Below, piece after piece: positions 37,128 through 44,821 of a stretch of DNA of 57,371 nucleotides. The notes under the pieces are model-generated. The model did no database searches. It was not told the origin of the DNA and saw only the letters and a list, made by a program, of their open reading frames with translations. The stretch is taken from the NCBI GenBank assembly GCA_015488325.1, contig WFOA01000025.1, forward strand, positions 1 to 57,371, given 5' to 3'. The first letter of the stretch is position 1. Each line of letters begins with the position of its first letter. The stretch is from Acidimicrobiia bacterium. Its GTDB lineage: Bacteria; Actinomycetota; Acidimicrobiia; Spongiisociales; ZC4RG35. The position numbers were made by a program, and so were the translations under genes.

Positions 37128-37637
37128 TCAGATGAAGATGATCTGGGCGCCGTCGGTCAGCTCGATGAACTCGGTGGCGGACAGGATGCCTTCGACCCCG
37201 TCGAAGAGGTCGTCCTCACCGAGGCCCATCATGTCGGCCGACATCTTGCACGCCCACAGGTGGCCGCCGGCGTCGACGATCATCTGGAGGAACTCGGGCA
37301 CTTCGGGCACGCCGAGCTCGGCGATCTGCTTCTTCATCATGTGGGTGGCCATCGCCGTCATCCCCGGGAGGCCGCCGAGCCCCTGGGGCATGTGGGTGGC
37401 CGGATTGCCCAGCGGCGTGAACTTGAGGTCGTGCATCGTCTTCTTGTTGATCATGTCGAGACCCCAGAACGTGAAGAAGATGTGGGCCTCGATGCCTTCG
37501 CCGAGGGCGGCGTTGGCCATGATCAGCGCCGGGTAGGCCATGTCGAGGGTGCCCTTCGAGGCGATGAACGCCATCTTGCGGTCGGTGTCCTCACCGAAGT
37601 CGGGGATCAGCCTCGGTTCCTGCTCGGTCGTCGTCAT
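37128..37637 (-). CDS. DsrE/DsrF-like sulfur-relay family protein
   Basis: A 169-residue protein of the DsrE2/peroxiredoxin-like DsrE group: KMAFIASKGTLDMAYPALIMANAALGEGIEAHIFFTFWGLDMINKK, and Cys130 in LWACKMSADMMG, the expected sulfur carrier residue. It probably passes sulfane sulfur to or from the TusE/DsrC-like protein next door. ATG 37637 is preferred because AAAGGAG is 7 nt upstream; ATG 37643 is too close to it. Last gene of the four-gene sulfur operon. Confidence 0.9.
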   Translation of the reverse strand: MTTTEQEPRLIPDFGEDTDRKMAFIASKGTLDMAYPALIMANAALGEGIEAHIFFTFWGLDMINKKTMHDLKFTPLGNPATHMPQGLGGLPGMTAMATHMMKKQIAELGVPEVPEFLQMIVDAGGHLWACKMSADMMGLGEDDLFDGVEGILSATEFIELTDGAQIIFI

Positions 37638-37654
37638 CTCCATGCTCCTTTCGG

Positions 37655-37969
37655 TCAGACGCATCCCTTGGGCTTCGGCAGTCCGGCGATGTACGCCATC
37701 TTCTTGGCGGGTTTCTTCGGGAAGAGCTGGAACAGCTCCTTGGTGGGGAACCCGCCGACCGCCGAGACCCGGCGCAGGGTCGGGGTCTCCCCGTTCTCCC
37801 GGTAGTCGGCACGCAGGAAGCGGATGATCTCCCAGTGACGGTCGGTGAGGTCGATCCCGATGTTTTGGGCGAGCTGTTTCGCCAGCTCTTCGTCCCATTC
37901 GTCGTATTCGGTGAGGAACCCTTCGGCGTCGACGTGGATCTCACGTCCGGCGATGGTGGCAGTCGTCAT
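37655..37969 (-). CDS. TusE/DsrC-like sulfur carrier protein
   Basis: A 104-residue protein of the DsrC/TusE/gamma-subunit family: DAEGFLTEYDEWDEELAKQLAQNIGI, LTDRHWEIIRFLRADYRENGETPTLR. The flexible C-terminus ends PKPKGCV with the penultimate Cys103 (CysA). The second cysteine (CysB) found 11 residues earlier in true DsrC is Ala here, so it is of the TusE-like single-cysteine type. ATG overlaps the DUF1641 stop (ATGA). Confidence 0.92.
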   Translation of the reverse strand: MTTATIAGREIHVDAEGFLTEYDEWDEELAKQLAQNIGIDLTDRHWEIIRFLRADYRENGETPTLRRVSAVGGFPTKELFQLFPKKPAKKMAYIAGLPKPKGCV

Positions 37970-38688
37970 GTCGGCATCTCCTCTCGGTGGTCGTCGGTGG
38001 TGTTCTCGGGGTCGGTCGGCGGTGCCGCCGACCGCAGCATGTCGAGGACCCGGGCCAGGCCGCGCCGCACCTGGGGGTCACGCATCTCTCGGAGGAGGGA
38101 TAGGAGCGACGGTGGAGGTGCGGACGCGGCCTGGTCCTCCCGTACGGTGTGAACGGTGCGGCGCAGCATCGTCATGACCTCGGGTTGGGTCATCTCTTTG
38201 ATCGTCTCGAGGATGAGGACGACGTTGTCGCCCAAGGCCCGCACGTCGTCCTCCGAGAAGCTGGTGACCACCCGGTCCACCACCCCCACCCCCGCCTTGG
38301 CGAACTCGAAATAGCCTTTGTCGTCGAGCTCACCGAGGTGACGGACGAGGCTCTCCGTCATCGGCCCGGCCAGGTCCGTCACCTCCTCCGCCAGTTCGGC
38401 GAGGGCCTGGAGACGGCCGATCCCGGCCCGGAGGGCGGGAAGGGCCCGTGCCAGCTCCTCGAGGAACGCCACGGCGTCGGCGACGTCGACGTCGTCGCCG
38501 AGCCGGTCGAGTTCGCGGCTCACCGCCTCCAGCGCGGCGACGCCGACCGGCACGAGATCCTGCGACAGCTCCCTCCACCGTTCCCGTTCTTCCCGTTGGC
38601 GACGGAGCTCGTCGGCGATCTCGGCGACCTGATCGGCCAGCCGTTCGAGACGGTCGTCGATGTCGGGCCGCCGGTCGACGGTGGTCAT
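37966..38688 (-). CDS. DUF1641 protein
   Basis: A 240-residue, mostly helical protein. An N-terminal coiled coil (LERLADQVAEIADELRRQREERERWREL) precedes the DUF1641 core, LGELDDKGYFEFAKAGVGVVDRVVTSFSEDDVRALGDNVVLILETIKEMTQPEV. DUF1641 genes often sit beside sulfide:quinone-reductase-like or formate dehydrogenase genes; the role is unknown. It overlaps both neighbours by 4 bp. Confidence 0.88.
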   Translation of the reverse strand: MTTVDRRPDIDDRLERLADQVAEIADELRRQREERERWRELSQDLVPVGVAALEAVSRELDRLGDDVDVADAVAFLEELARALPALRAGIGRLQALAELAEEVTDLAGPMTESLVRHLGELDDKGYFEFAKAGVGVVDRVVTSFSEDDVRALGDNVVLILETIKEMTQPEVMTMLRRTVHTVREDQAASAPPPSLLSLLREMRDPQVRRGLARVLDMLRSAAPPTDPENTTDDHREEMPT

Positions 38689-39929
38689 GCGCCGACCTCC
38701 TCGGTCTTCTTGCCCAGCAGCGACATCGCCGACGGCAGCGGCACGTCCTTTCCGGGCAGCAGCACGTTCCAGTAGAACCAGCGGAACAGCAACTTCCCCC
38801 AGTGGTTCATCTCCGTCTCCTCGAGCAGGCTGAACGGCCCGATCCCGGGGAGCGGGTACTTGCCGGGGAGGGGTTCGACCTCGTAGTTGAAGTCGATGAG
38901 CAGCGCCTTGCCGTTGCCCGTTTCGATGAAGCAGTTGGCGTGCCCGTCGAACCTCTCCACCATGTCGAGGCCTTCGACGTGCCGGATGAAGTTCTCGACG
39001 AACACCTCCCCTTGGAAGTGGGCGACGGATCCGGCCTTGGAGGTCGGCAGGTCGGCGGCGTCACCGAGGACGAAGATGTCGTCGTCGTGGGTCGACACGA
39101 GGGTGTGGTGGTCGACGGGGATGTAGTTCAGCTCGTTCCCCAGCCCCGACCGGGCGACGAAGTCTGCGCCCATGTTGAGGGGGACGGTGACCAACAGGTC
39201 GAAGGGGATCTCCCGTTCGTCGTAGCTGATGAGGGTCTTCGTCTCCGGGTCGACCTGCTCGACGTAGAAGTCGGTCTCGACGCCGATCTTGCGTTCTTCG
39301 AGCAGCCCGCCGAGGTGGCGGGAGGCGACGGGTTTGGTGAACGCCCCGTCGAGCGGAGTCACGTAGACGAGCTCCACCCGGTCCCGCATGCCCCGCCGCG
39401 TAAAGTAGGCGTCGGCGAGGAAGGCGAACTCGAGGGGCGCCACCGGGCACTTGAAGGGGTAGTCGACGATGTGGACGACGAGCCGCCCACCGTCGAACCG
39501 CTCCAAGGCCCGACGGAGGGCGGTGGCGCCTTCCAGCGTGTAGAAGGTGTGGATGCTCCTGCCCCATTCGTCGGAGTCGAACCCGGGTGTCTCCTCGGGC
39601 CGTGGGGACGTCCCGGTGGCGAGCACCAGCTTGTCGTAGCCGAGTTCGGCACCGTCGGTGAGGACCACCCGGTGCCGTTCGGGCTCGACCCGGTCGATCT
39701 CGCCGAGGACCAGGTCCACGCCATTGGTGATGAACCGCCTGCGTGGTCTGGTCGTCTCGTCGGGGCGGTACTCACCGAAGGGGACGAACAGGTATCCCGG
39801 CTGGTAGTGGTGGACGTCGTCCCGGTCGACGATGGTGATCGTCCATTCGTCCTCCGCCAGGCGGGGACGCAGCTTGTTGACGACCATCGTCCCGGCGGTG
39901 CCCGCTCCGAGCACCAACAGTTTCTTCAT
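38685..39929 (-). CDS. Sulfide:quinone-oxidoreductase-like FAD protein
   Basis: A 414-residue flavoprotein with GAGTAGTMVVNKL near the start, the VLATGTSPRPEETPG segment, the cysteine motif FKCPVAPLE (Cys161), DIFVLGDAADLP, and NCFIETGNGKALLIDFNY (Cys333). Two cysteines suit the redox-active pair of sulfide:quinone reductases; the third cysteine of classic type I enzymes is not seen. It would oxidise sulfide or a persulfide and reduce quinone at the membrane. ATG 39929 follows GAGGAG. First gene of the operon with DUF1641, TusE-like and DsrE-like genes. Confidence 0.88.
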   Translation of the reverse strand: MKKLLVLGAGTAGTMVVNKLRPRLAEDEWTITIVDRDDVHHYQPGYLFVPFGEYRPDETTRPRRRFITNGVDLVLGEIDRVEPERHRVVLTDGAELGYDKLVLATGTSPRPEETPGFDSDEWGRSIHTFYTLEGATALRRALERFDGGRLVVHIVDYPFKCPVAPLEFAFLADAYFTRRGMRDRVELVYVTPLDGAFTKPVASRHLGGLLEERKIGVETDFYVEQVDPETKTLISYDEREIPFDLLVTVPLNMGADFVARSGLGNELNYIPVDHHTLVSTHDDDIFVLGDAADLPTSKAGSVAHFQGEVFVENFIRHVEGLDMVERFDGHANCFIETGNGKALLIDFNYEVEPLPGKYPLPGIGPFSLLEETEMNHWGKLLFRWFYWNVLLPGKDVPLPSAMSLLGKKTEEVGA

Positions 39930-39949
39930 CGTTCGCTCCTCAGATGCGT

Positions 39950-39972
39950 ACGGGACCCACCGTGGGTCCCGT
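39950..39972. promoter_or_regulatory. 10-bp palindrome/hairpin in the leader of the sulfur operon
   Basis: ACGGGACCCA (39950-39959) pairs perfectly with TGGGTCCCGT (39963-39972) around a 3-nt loop. It lies 20 bp before the sqr-like ATG, between the ribosome site and the inferred promoter. It could be an operator with G/C tracts, like CsoR/CstR sites, or an RNA hairpin. Confidence 0.6.
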
Positions 39973-40062
39973 CTGTGGTCGGGGTCGTCCAGAGCCGTCC
40001 TGGGTAGTGCTGCGATGTGACGGTCTGGTTCATGGTGTCCCGTCTCGCTTTCCTCACCCCCG

Positions 40063-40068
40063 AACATA
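40063..40068 (-). promoter_or_regulatory. Candidate -10 box of the sulfur operon
   Basis: TATGTT on the minus strand within a locally AT-rich stretch. It predicts a start near 40056 and a leader of about 127 nt containing the hairpin. The -35 is weak. Confidence 0.35.
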
Positions 40069-40121
40069 TGCAGGTTTTCGAATGTCTGACAGGGGGAGGA
40101 ATGCCCTACCTCCCAGGACCT

Positions 40122-40137
40122 TGTGCACTACTTCACA
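40122..40137. promoter_or_regulatory. CRP/FNR-like 16-bp site upstream of the sulfur operon
   Basis: TGTGC-N6-TCACA, one mismatch from TGTGA-N6-TCACA. It is centred about 73 bp before the inferred start of the sulfur operon, a usual distance for activators of this family. The 304-bp gap 39930-40233 holds this site, the -10 box and the palindrome, and no supported gene. Confidence 0.4.
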
Positions 40138-40233
40138 TGCCGTGGATGCAGGGCGCCGCCCGAGGACGGGGGCGGAACAGGTCGGACGCGAGCGGAGGAG
40201 GCGACCCGTCGGCCGGAGCTCGACGCAGGCCCC

Positions 40234-41751
40234 TCAGCCGAACTCGATCCCCTGGGCCAGCGGCAGGTCGTCCCCCCAGTTGATCGTGGTGGTCTGACGA
40301 CGCATGTAGGCCTTCCACGCGTCCGATCCGGCCTCCCGGCCGCCGCCCGTCTCCTTCTCGCCGCCGAACGCCCCACCGATCTCCGCACCGGAGGTGCCGA
40401 TGTTGACGTTGGCGATCCCGCAGTCCGAACCCTCGTGGGAGAGGAACCGTTCCGCGTGCTTGAGGGACTCGGTGAAGATCGCCGACGACAGGCCCTGGCG
40501 AACCCCGTTCTGGATGGCGATCGCCTCGTCGAGGGTGTCGAATTCGACCAGGTAGAGGATCGGGGCGAAGGTCTCCTCCTGGAGGATCGGAGCCGAAGCC
40601 GGGATGCGGATGATCGTCGGCTCCACGAAGGTGGGGCCGAGGTCGTCACGCCGGTTCCCGCCGGTGAGCAGCTCGCCTCCCTGGGAGAGGGCCGCCTCGA
40701 TGGCCGCCATCATCGTGTGGACCGCCGCCTCGTCGACCAAGGGGCCCATCAAGACGCCGGGCTGGAGGGGATCGCCGATCGTCACCTGCTCGTAGGCCGC
40801 CACCATCCGTTTCGCCATCTCGTCGGCGACGCCACGCTGGACGAGCAGCCGCCGCAACGTGGTGCATCGCTGCCCAGCCGTGCCGACCGCGGCGAACAGG
40901 GCGGCCCGGACGGCCAGGTCGAGGTTGGCGTCGTCCATCACGATCACGGCGTTGTTGCCGCCCAGCTCCAAGATCGAACGGCCCATCCGTCTCGCCACTT
41001 CGGTCCCGACCTTGTAGCCCATGTCGCAGGAGCCGGTCGCCGAGATGAGGGGGATCCGCCGGTCCTTCACGAGGGTGTCGCCGATGTCGGCGCCGCCTCC
41101 GACGACGAGGTTGAACACCCCTTCGAACCCGGAGCCCTCCATGACCTCGGCCGCGATGTTGGTGACCGCCACCGCCGTGAGCGGAGTAATGCTCGACGGC
41201 TTCCAGATGTTCGTGTCCCCACACACCGCCGCGACGAGGGCGTTCCACGACCACACCGCGGTGGGGAAGTTGAACGACGTGATGATCCCGACCGGCCCCA
41301 GGGGATGCCACTGCTCGTACATCCGGTGCCGTGGCCGCTCCGACATCATCGTCAACCCGTAGAGCTGGCGGGACAACCCCACGGCGAAGTCGGCGATGTC
41401 GATCATCTCCTGGACCTCGCCCAGGCCCTCGGGGAGGATCTTGCCCATCTCGATGGTGACGAGGGCACCGAGGGCCTCTTTGTGTTCGCGGAGGGCGTCG
41501 CCGATCCGGCGGACGTATCGACCCCGCTCGGGGGCGGGGAGCATCCGCCATCGGGTGAAGGTCTCGACCGAGTTCTCCACCACCGCCTCGTAGTCCTCGA
41601 GGGACGCCCTGCGGACGGTGGCGATCACCTCACCGGTGGCCGGGTTGACGCTCTCGAGGTCGGCACCGTGGGCTTCCCGCCATCCACCGGCGTAGACCCC
41701 CGAGTTGTGTTCCCCGAGCCCGAGTTCTGCCAGCACCCCTGCGGTGTCCAT
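40234..41751 (-). CDS. ALDH7-type aldehyde dehydrogenase (aminoadipate-semialdehyde dehydrogenase-like)
   Basis: A 505-residue NAD(P)-dependent dehydrogenase. The catalytic Cys296 lies in GTAGQRCTTLRRL and Glu262 in LELGGNN. The C-terminal GSDCGIANVNIGTSGAEIGGAFGGEKETGGGREAGSDAWKAYMRRQ segment (positions about 425-470) is the mark of ALDH7/antiquitin. Family members oxidise alpha-aminoadipate semialdehyde in lysine breakdown. ATG 41751 is chosen because GGAGG lies 7 nt upstream; 41769 would overlap ridA. It lies 14 bp after ridA, in one operon. Confidence 0.93.
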   Translation of the reverse strand: MDTAGVLAELGLGEHNSGVYAGGWREAHGADLESVNPATGEVIATVRRASLEDYEAVVENSVETFTRWRMLPAPERGRYVRRIGDALREHKEALGALVTIEMGKILPEGLGEVQEMIDIADFAVGLSRQLYGLTMMSERPRHRMYEQWHPLGPVGIITSFNFPTAVWSWNALVAAVCGDTNIWKPSSITPLTAVAVTNIAAEVMEGSGFEGVFNLVVGGGADIGDTLVKDRRIPLISATGSCDMGYKVGTEVARRMGRSILELGGNNAVIVMDDANLDLAVRAALFAAVGTAGQRCTTLRRLLVQRGVADEMAKRMVAAYEQVTIGDPLQPGVLMGPLVDEAAVHTMMAAIEAALSQGGELLTGGNRRDDLGPTFVEPTIIRIPASAPILQEETFAPILYLVEFDTLDEAIAIQNGVRQGLSSAIFTESLKHAERFLSHEGSDCGIANVNIGTSGAEIGGAFGGEKETGGGREAGSDAWKAYMRRQTTTINWGDDLPLAQGIEFG

Positions 41752-41765
41752 CTTCCGACCTCCCG

Positions 41766-42146
41766 TCACCGGGCAGCCACGACTTCGATCTCCACCAGGA
41801 ACCCTCCGGGGAGGGCTCCCGCCTGCACCGTCGACCGGGCCGGCGGCTCATCCTCGAAGAACGAGCCGTACACCTCGTTGACCGTCGGGAAGTCGGCGAT
41901 GTCGGCCAGGAAGATCGTCGTCTTGACGATGTCGCCGTAGCCGAGCCCGACGTCGGTGAGGATCGCCCCGATGTTGCGCATCACCTGTTCGGCCTGGGCG
42001 CGCACGTCGTCGGGTGCCCGCTCGCCGGAGGCAGGGTCGATCGCCACCTGGCCGGATACGAACACGAGGTCTCCGGCTTCGACGGCCACCGAATAGGGGC
42101 CGAGGGCGCCGGGGGCACTGGGCGTGGACAGGACCTTCTTCGTCAC
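41766..42146 (-). CDS. ridA: RidA-family reactive intermediate deaminase
   Basis: A 126-residue YjgF/YER057c/UK114 protein: STPSAPGALGPYSVAVEAGDLVFVSGQVAIDP, VMRNIGAILTDVGLGYGDIVKTTIFLADIADFPTVNEVYGSFF, PARSTVQAGALPGGFLVEIEVVA. The Arg in PARST is the conserved active-site residue. It hydrolyses reactive enamines/imines made by PLP enzymes. GTG 42146 follows AGGAGC by 6 nt; TACTCT (42174-42179, minus strand) gives a leader of about 20 nt. Pairing with ALDH7 suggests amino-acid semialdehyde metabolism. Confidence 0.93.
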   Translation of the reverse strand: MTKKVLSTPSAPGALGPYSVAVEAGDLVFVSGQVAIDPASGERAPDDVRAQAEQVMRNIGAILTDVGLGYGDIVKTTIFLADIADFPTVNEVYGSFFEDEPPARSTVQAGALPGGFLVEIEVVAAR

Positions 42147-42220
42147 CGGTTCGCTCCTGGGTCGGTCCATCCCAGAGTACCGGCGACCGACTACGCCCGG
42201 GCGCCACGGACGGGAGGTGC

Positions 42221-42583
42221 TCAGGCGAAGCTGTTGCCGCAGCCGCAGGTGCGGGTGACGTTCGGGTTGTCGATGGCGAACCCCGCACCCATGAGACCGT
42301 CGCGGTAGTCGAGGGTGCTCCCCTGGATCTTCTCGGCGCTCTGCGGGTCGACCACGACCTTGACGCCTCCGAACTCGACCACCCGGTCGTCCTCTTCGAT
42401 CTCCGAATCGAAGAACATCTCGTAGGAGAACCCCGAACATCCGCCCGGACGCACCGCCATCCGCAGCGCCAACGTCGGGTCCCCTTCCGCCTCGAGCAGC
42501 TCCCGGAGCTTGTTGACGGCGGCGTCGGTGACGGTGACCACCGGTCGGGCCTTGGAGGGTTTGATCGAGACGATCTGGGACAT
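42221..42583 (-). CDS. erpA: A-type iron-sulfur carrier/insertion protein (ErpA/IscA family)
   Basis: A 120-residue HesB/IscA-like protein with the three cluster ligands Cys49 (VRPGGCSGFSY), Cys113 and Cys115 (TCGCGNSF). It hands 4Fe-4S or 2Fe-2S clusters to apo-enzymes. It is divergent from the Mrp gene, also an Fe-S carrier. Only a weak ribosome site is seen. The symbol erpA is by similarity; IscA/SufA cannot be excluded. Confidence 0.9.
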   Translation of the reverse strand: MSQIVSIKPSKARPVVTVTDAAVNKLRELLEAEGDPTLALRMAVRPGGCSGFSYEMFFDSEIEEDDRVVEFGGVKVVVDPQSAEKIQGSTLDYRDGLMGAGFAIDNPNVTRTCGCGNSFA

Positions 42584-42616
42584 GTTCGCTCTTGGCTTTC
42601 GCTCTCGGTCCGCTTT

Positions 42617-42634
42617 GTCCGGATCTATCCGGAC
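42617..42634. promoter_or_regulatory. 18-bp palindrome at the inferred start of the erpA transcript
   Basis: GTCCGGAT (42617-42624) and ATCCGGAC (42627-42634) are perfect inverted arms around CT. TTGTCT and TATCAT (42641-42646) on the minus strand, 16 bp apart, form a promoter whose start would be near 42634, exactly at this palindrome. An operator or 5' hairpin is likely. Confidence 0.6.
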
Positions 42635-42668
42635 GTCCGCATGATACCCGCCGCACCGCCGAAGACAA

Positions 42669-42699
42669 TTGACACTATGGGAATAGTGGAAATTAGAGT
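42669..42699 (+). promoter_or_regulatory. mrp promoter with palindrome between -35 and -10
   Basis: TTGACA (42669-42674) and TAGAGT (42694-42699) are 19 bp apart, and the start falls at ATG 42706, leaderless. CACTAT (42673-42678) and ATAGTG (42683-42688) form a perfect inverted repeat with a 4-nt spacer inside the promoter. The AT-rich surroundings contrast with the rest of the window. A repressor site is likely. Confidence 0.6.
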
Positions 42700-42705
42700 C
42701 GTGGC

Positions 42706-43845
42706 ATGGCCACCCGTGACGACGTCCTCGCCGCCCTCCGCGGCGTCCGCGACCCCGAACTCGGCGCCGACGTCGTCGAGCTGGGCATGGTGAAACACGT
42801 CGAGGTCGCGCCCAACGGCCGCGTCGAGATCGGACTCGCGCTCACCATCGCCGAATGCCCCCTCCGGGGCCAGATCACCGACGACGTGAAGCGACGGGTC
42901 CGCGCCCTGCCCGGGGTGACCGACGTGGCGATCACCACCTCTGCCATGAGCGCCGACGAACGAGCCAACCTCATGTCGGTCGCCCGGCGACGGGCACGCG
43001 AACACGCCCGCCCGACCCAGGTCTCGCCCACCACCAGGGTGGCGGCGATCGCCTCCGGCAAAGGCGGCGTCGGCAAGTCGTCGATCAGCGCCAACCTGGC
43101 GGTCGCCCTCGCCCGACGGAGCTTCCGGGTCGGGCTCCTCGACGCCGACATCTGGGGGTTCTCCCTCCCCAGGATCCTGGGGGTGTCCGACCGGCTGCAC
43201 GCCGACGACGAGACCCGACTCATCGTCCCCGCACAGGTCCACGACCTGAAGCTCGTCTCCACCGGACTCATCGCCGAGAGCGAAGACACCGCGCTGATGT
43301 GGCGGGGGCTCATGCTGTCCAAAGCCCTCGAGCAGTTCCTCACCCAGGTGGACTGGGGCGACCTCGACTATCTCGTGATCGACATGCCGCCGGGCACCGG
43401 CGATGTCCAGATGGCGCTTTCTCGGATGCTCCCCCAGGCGGAGATGGTGGTCGTCACCACCCCCCAGGTGGCCGCCCAGAAGGTGGCGATGCGGGTCGCC
43501 GACATGGCCCGGCGTTCCCACATGCCGGTGATCGGGGTCATCGAGAACATGAGCTGGTTCGAATGCAGCCACGGCGAACGGTTCACTCTCTTCGGTGAAG
43601 GGGGCGGAGAGGCGCTGGCGGAGGAGCTAGCGGTGCCCCTGATCGGACGGATCCCCATCGACCCCGCCGTCGTCGCCTCGGGAGATCACGGCCGCCCCGT
43701 CGTCCTCGGCGCAGGACCCGCCGCCGAAGCCCTCTCCGCCGCCGCCGAACGGCTCGTCGAGCTCCTGCCTCCCGCCGCCGAAGAGACCTGCACGGGGCGG
43801 CTCGCCCGACTCTTCGACCACCTGGAGCAGACGAGCGCTGGGTAA
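42706..43845 (+). CDS. mrp: Mrp/ApbC/NBP35-family Fe-S carrier ATPase
   Basis: A 379-residue protein. The N-terminal MIP18/DUF59 domain (1-85: VLAALRGVRDPELGADVVELGMV, with Cys51) is followed by the ParA/MinD-like ATPase with the deviant P-loop IASGKGGVGKSS (115-126), DADIWG, and DYLVIDMPPGTGD. It loads or transfers Fe-S clusters in the cytoplasm. It is divergent from the A-type carrier, with a leaderless promoter carrying a palindrome. Confidence 0.93.
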   Translation: MATRDDVLAALRGVRDPELGADVVELGMVKHVEVAPNGRVEIGLALTIAECPLRGQITDDVKRRVRALPGVTDVAITTSAMSADERANLMSVARRRAREHARPTQVSPTTRVAAIASGKGGVGKSSISANLAVALARRSFRVGLLDADIWGFSLPRILGVSDRLHADDETRLIVPAQVHDLKLVSTGLIAESEDTALMWRGLMLSKALEQFLTQVDWGDLDYLVIDMPPGTGDVQMALSRMLPQAEMVVVTTPQVAAQKVAMRVADMARRSHMPVIGVIENMSWFECSHGERFTLFGEGGGEALAEELAVPLIGRIPIDPAVVASGDHGRPVVLGAGPAAEALSAAAERLVELLPPAAEETCTGRLARLFDHLEQTSAG

Positions 43846-43953
43846 CTAGTCACTTGGGGGGAAAAGAAATCAGCCCATGCCTTCTGGGCCCGATCGGCCG
43901 AAGATAGAAGGGAACGTGCCTCGACGAAGTGGCTGGGAGGCTATCTTTCGAAG

Positions 43954-44037
43954 GGCTTCGGGGTGCCGGAATCCCCCTTGACGGACCCCGATTCGCACGA
44001 GGGCCTGAATCCCCCGCAGGCCCTCGTGCTTCGTTTC
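43954..44037 (+). ncRNA. Candidate 6C-like small RNA
   Basis: Two adjacent hairpins present C-rich loops. Hairpin 1 spans 43959-43990: stem CGGGGT/ACCCCG with a CCG/CGG inner stem, and loop GAATCCCCCTTGA. Hairpin 2 spans 43995-44029: a perfect 13-bp stem, loop AATCCCCCG. Both loops contain AATCCCCC. A T-rich tail (TTCGTTTC) follows, as in an intrinsic terminator. Paired hairpins with C-run loops define the actinobacterial 6C RNA; here the runs are five C rather than six, so it is divergent or only similar. TATCTT at 43942-43947 may be its -10, giving a start near 43954. It lies in the 190-bp gap between convergent mrp and MBL genes. Confidence 0.6.
43995..44037 (+). terminator. Intrinsic terminator, second hairpin of the 6C-like RNA
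   Basis: 13-bp GC-rich stem (43995-44007 with 44017-44029), 9-nt loop, then TTCGTTTC. The tail reaches 2 nt into the stop codon of the convergent MBL-fold gene. It may also end the mrp transcript. Confidence 0.75.
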
Positions 44038-44821
44038 AGGGTGCCGCCGGAGAGACGGCGGCGTCCCAGTCTCCGTCCCCACCGCCGCCGAAGCGCACCC
44101 GGCCGTCGGCCGCCAACTTCCGGAGGTGGGCGCAGACCGAACGGGCGGCCAAGGGCCACAACGCCCGGTCGACGTCGGCGTAGACGACCTCGACCACCTG
44201 GCCCACCGTCCGGGCCCCCGACTCCACCGCCGCCAGGATCTCCTGCTCACGCTGACGCCGATGCGCCAGATACCACGAGATCACCTCCCGGGGACGGTCG
44301 ATCTCCGGACCGTGGCCCGGATACAGACGGCGCAACTCCATGCCCCGAAGCCGCTCCAGAGAACGGAGGTAGGCGGCGACGTCGTCCACCATCACCGACG
44401 AACCCCCCATGATGTGGTCGCCGGTGAACAGAACGTCCCCGAGGCGAAGACACAGGTGGTCGTCGGCATGGCCCGGCGTGTGGACGGCCTCCAACTCCCC
44501 GGCCCCGACCCGAACGGTCGAACCGTCGGCCAACACGACGTCGGGGTCGAACTCCGGCCCGGGTGCGTACCCGAACGCTGGACAGCCAAGCTCCCGGGCG
44601 AGGGGATTGGCGAGGGGCGCATGGTCGGGGTGGGTGTGGGTGACCACCACCGCCGCCGCCCGACGGTCGCCCAACGCGTCGACGATGGCCCGGCGATGAC
44701 CCGCATCGACCGGCCCCGGGTCGATCACCGCGACCTCGCCGTCGACCTCCAACAGGTAGGTGTTGGTGCCGGGCCCGGTGAACGGCCCTGGGTTGGGGGC
44801 GAGAATCCGCTCGACCCTCAC
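44036..44821 (-). CDS. MBL-fold metallo-hydrolase (LACTB2-like)
   Basis: A 261-residue metallo-beta-lactamase-fold protein with THTHPDH metal motif, GPGTNTYLLEVDGEVAVIDPGPV, HTPGHADDHLC, FTGDHIMGGSS and YPGHGPEI. A C-terminal winged-helix-like segment (AHLRKLAADGRVRF) is typical of the LACTB2/RNase-like group. GTG 44821 overlaps the Nudix stop (GTGA) and follows GGAGG. It may be a nuclease or a thioester hydrolase; the substrate is not determined. Confidence 0.9.
   Translation of the reverse strand: MRVERILAPNPGPFTGPGTNTYLLEVDGEVAVIDPGPVDAGHRRAIVDALGDRRAAAVVVTHTHPDHAPLANPLARELGCPAFGYAPGPEFDPDVVLADGSTVRVGAGELEAVHTPGHADDHLCLRLGDVLFTGDHIMGGSSVMVDDVAAYLRSLERLRGMELRRLYPGHGPEIDRPREVISWYLAHRRQREQEILAAVESGARTVGQVVEVVYADVDRALWPLAARSVCAHLRKLAADGRVRFGGGGDGDWDAAVSPAAP

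Noticed and set aside
35058-37805. 915-codon plus-strand frame
   Set aside because: It covers three well supported minus-strand genes (flavoprotein, methyltransferase, DsrE-like) and has no domain features.
40017-40283. Small plus-strand frame in the gap before the sulfur operon
   Set aside because: No ribosome site, and it overlaps the end of the ALDH gene; the region is better explained as the sqr-like promoter and leader.
43898-44029. tRNA-Sec (selC) near selA
   Set aside because: The structured region was checked for a long extra arm and a TTC-loop tRNA pattern; neither is present. The two-hairpin RNA explanation fits better.
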